Positions 12,771 to 12,806 of a stretch of 12,806 nucleotides of DNA are shown here, piece by piece (position 1 is the stretch's first letter; the number at the start of each line of letters is the position of its first letter). The notes below the pieces were generated by a model. It saw only the letters and a list, made by a program, of their open reading frames with translations, was not told the DNA's origin and made no database searches. The DNA lies in NCBI GenBank assembly GCA_002495535.1, contig DAFX01000056.1, positions 1-12,806 of the forward strand. The letters are read 5' to 3'. The translations under genes were made by a program, and so were the position numbers. Source of the DNA: Euryarchaeota archaeon UBA433 (GTDB lineage Archaea; Thermoplasmatota; Poseidoniia; Poseidoniales; Poseidoniaceae).

Positions 12771-12806
12771 AGTCAGCACAAAACTTCTTGAAGCCTACAA
12801 CGGTGA

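Larger units (their letters stand above)
12485..12806. other. Gene-poor, hairpin-rich stretch at the right edge
   Basis: This stretch of 322 bases holds no convincing protein gene. Plus-strand reading frames are at most 23 codons. One minus-strand frame stays open from the window edge into the thiolase gene, but it has no supporting start and its start-proximal part runs through the hairpins. What it does hold is a nested inverted-repeat element (12491-12635), an AT-rich near-palindrome (12574-12599), a bulged GC-rich hairpin (12675-12706) and a short GC hairpin (12755-12770), each listed separately. No canonical tRNA, 5S, SRP or RNase P signature was found by eye. Confidence 0.6.

Overview
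The window reads as chromosomal DNA of a marine euryarchaeon, most likely Marine Group II (Poseidoniales) or a close relative. This is an inference from gene content and style. The archaeal markers are a COG3199-type ATP-NAD kinase, a pyrB-pyrI pair with an archaeal-style zinc regulatory chain, and a TtuA/Ncs6-family tRNA thiolase with zinc fingers at both ends. They sit beside a bacterial-type threonyl-tRNA synthetase and several lineage-restricted membrane proteins. Spacing is very tight (gaps of 1 to 14 bases). Shine-Dalgarno starts (thrS, the 850-aa gene, pyrB, pyrI) alternate with apparently leaderless starts that have a TATA-like box about 26 bases upstream (53-aa, 183-aa and 587-aa genes).

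Left part (1-1632, minus strand): an ATP-NAD kinase family gene, then a doubtful 71-aa reading frame, then a 53-aa cysteine-rich zinc-binding microprotein with its own TATA box, and a hairpin at the window edge. Transcribed the other way from the kinase is a six-helix membrane protein resembling the Frag1/DRAM/Sfk1 family (1721-2470). It is followed by an acidic 104-aa protein and a five-helix 183-aa membrane protein.

Middle (3491-9898): thrS is preceded by a short leader with a 9-codon reading frame and a perfect 7-bp hairpin ending at the thrS ribosome binding site. It is closely followed by an 850-aa protein with about nine membrane helices and a long soluble helical-repeat tail. This converges, with a 6-base gap, on a 587-aa protein of similar plan (six helices plus a long coiled-coil or helical-repeat domain) on the minus strand.

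Right part (9899-12806): pyrB and pyrI encode the catalytic and regulatory chains of aspartate carbamoyltransferase, with overlapping stop and start codons. They converge with a 1-base gap on the TtuA/Ncs6-like gene. Beyond that gene's start are about 320 bases without a convincing protein gene but dense in nested inverted repeats. This is the best candidate here for something undescribed: a structured RNA, or a structured leader of the thiolase mRNA.

Functionally the window joins housekeeping genes (NADP synthesis, Thr-tRNA charging, pyrimidine synthesis, tRNA thiolation) with unrecognised membrane proteins. No CRISPR array, insertion sequence, rRNA or canonical tRNA was seen.
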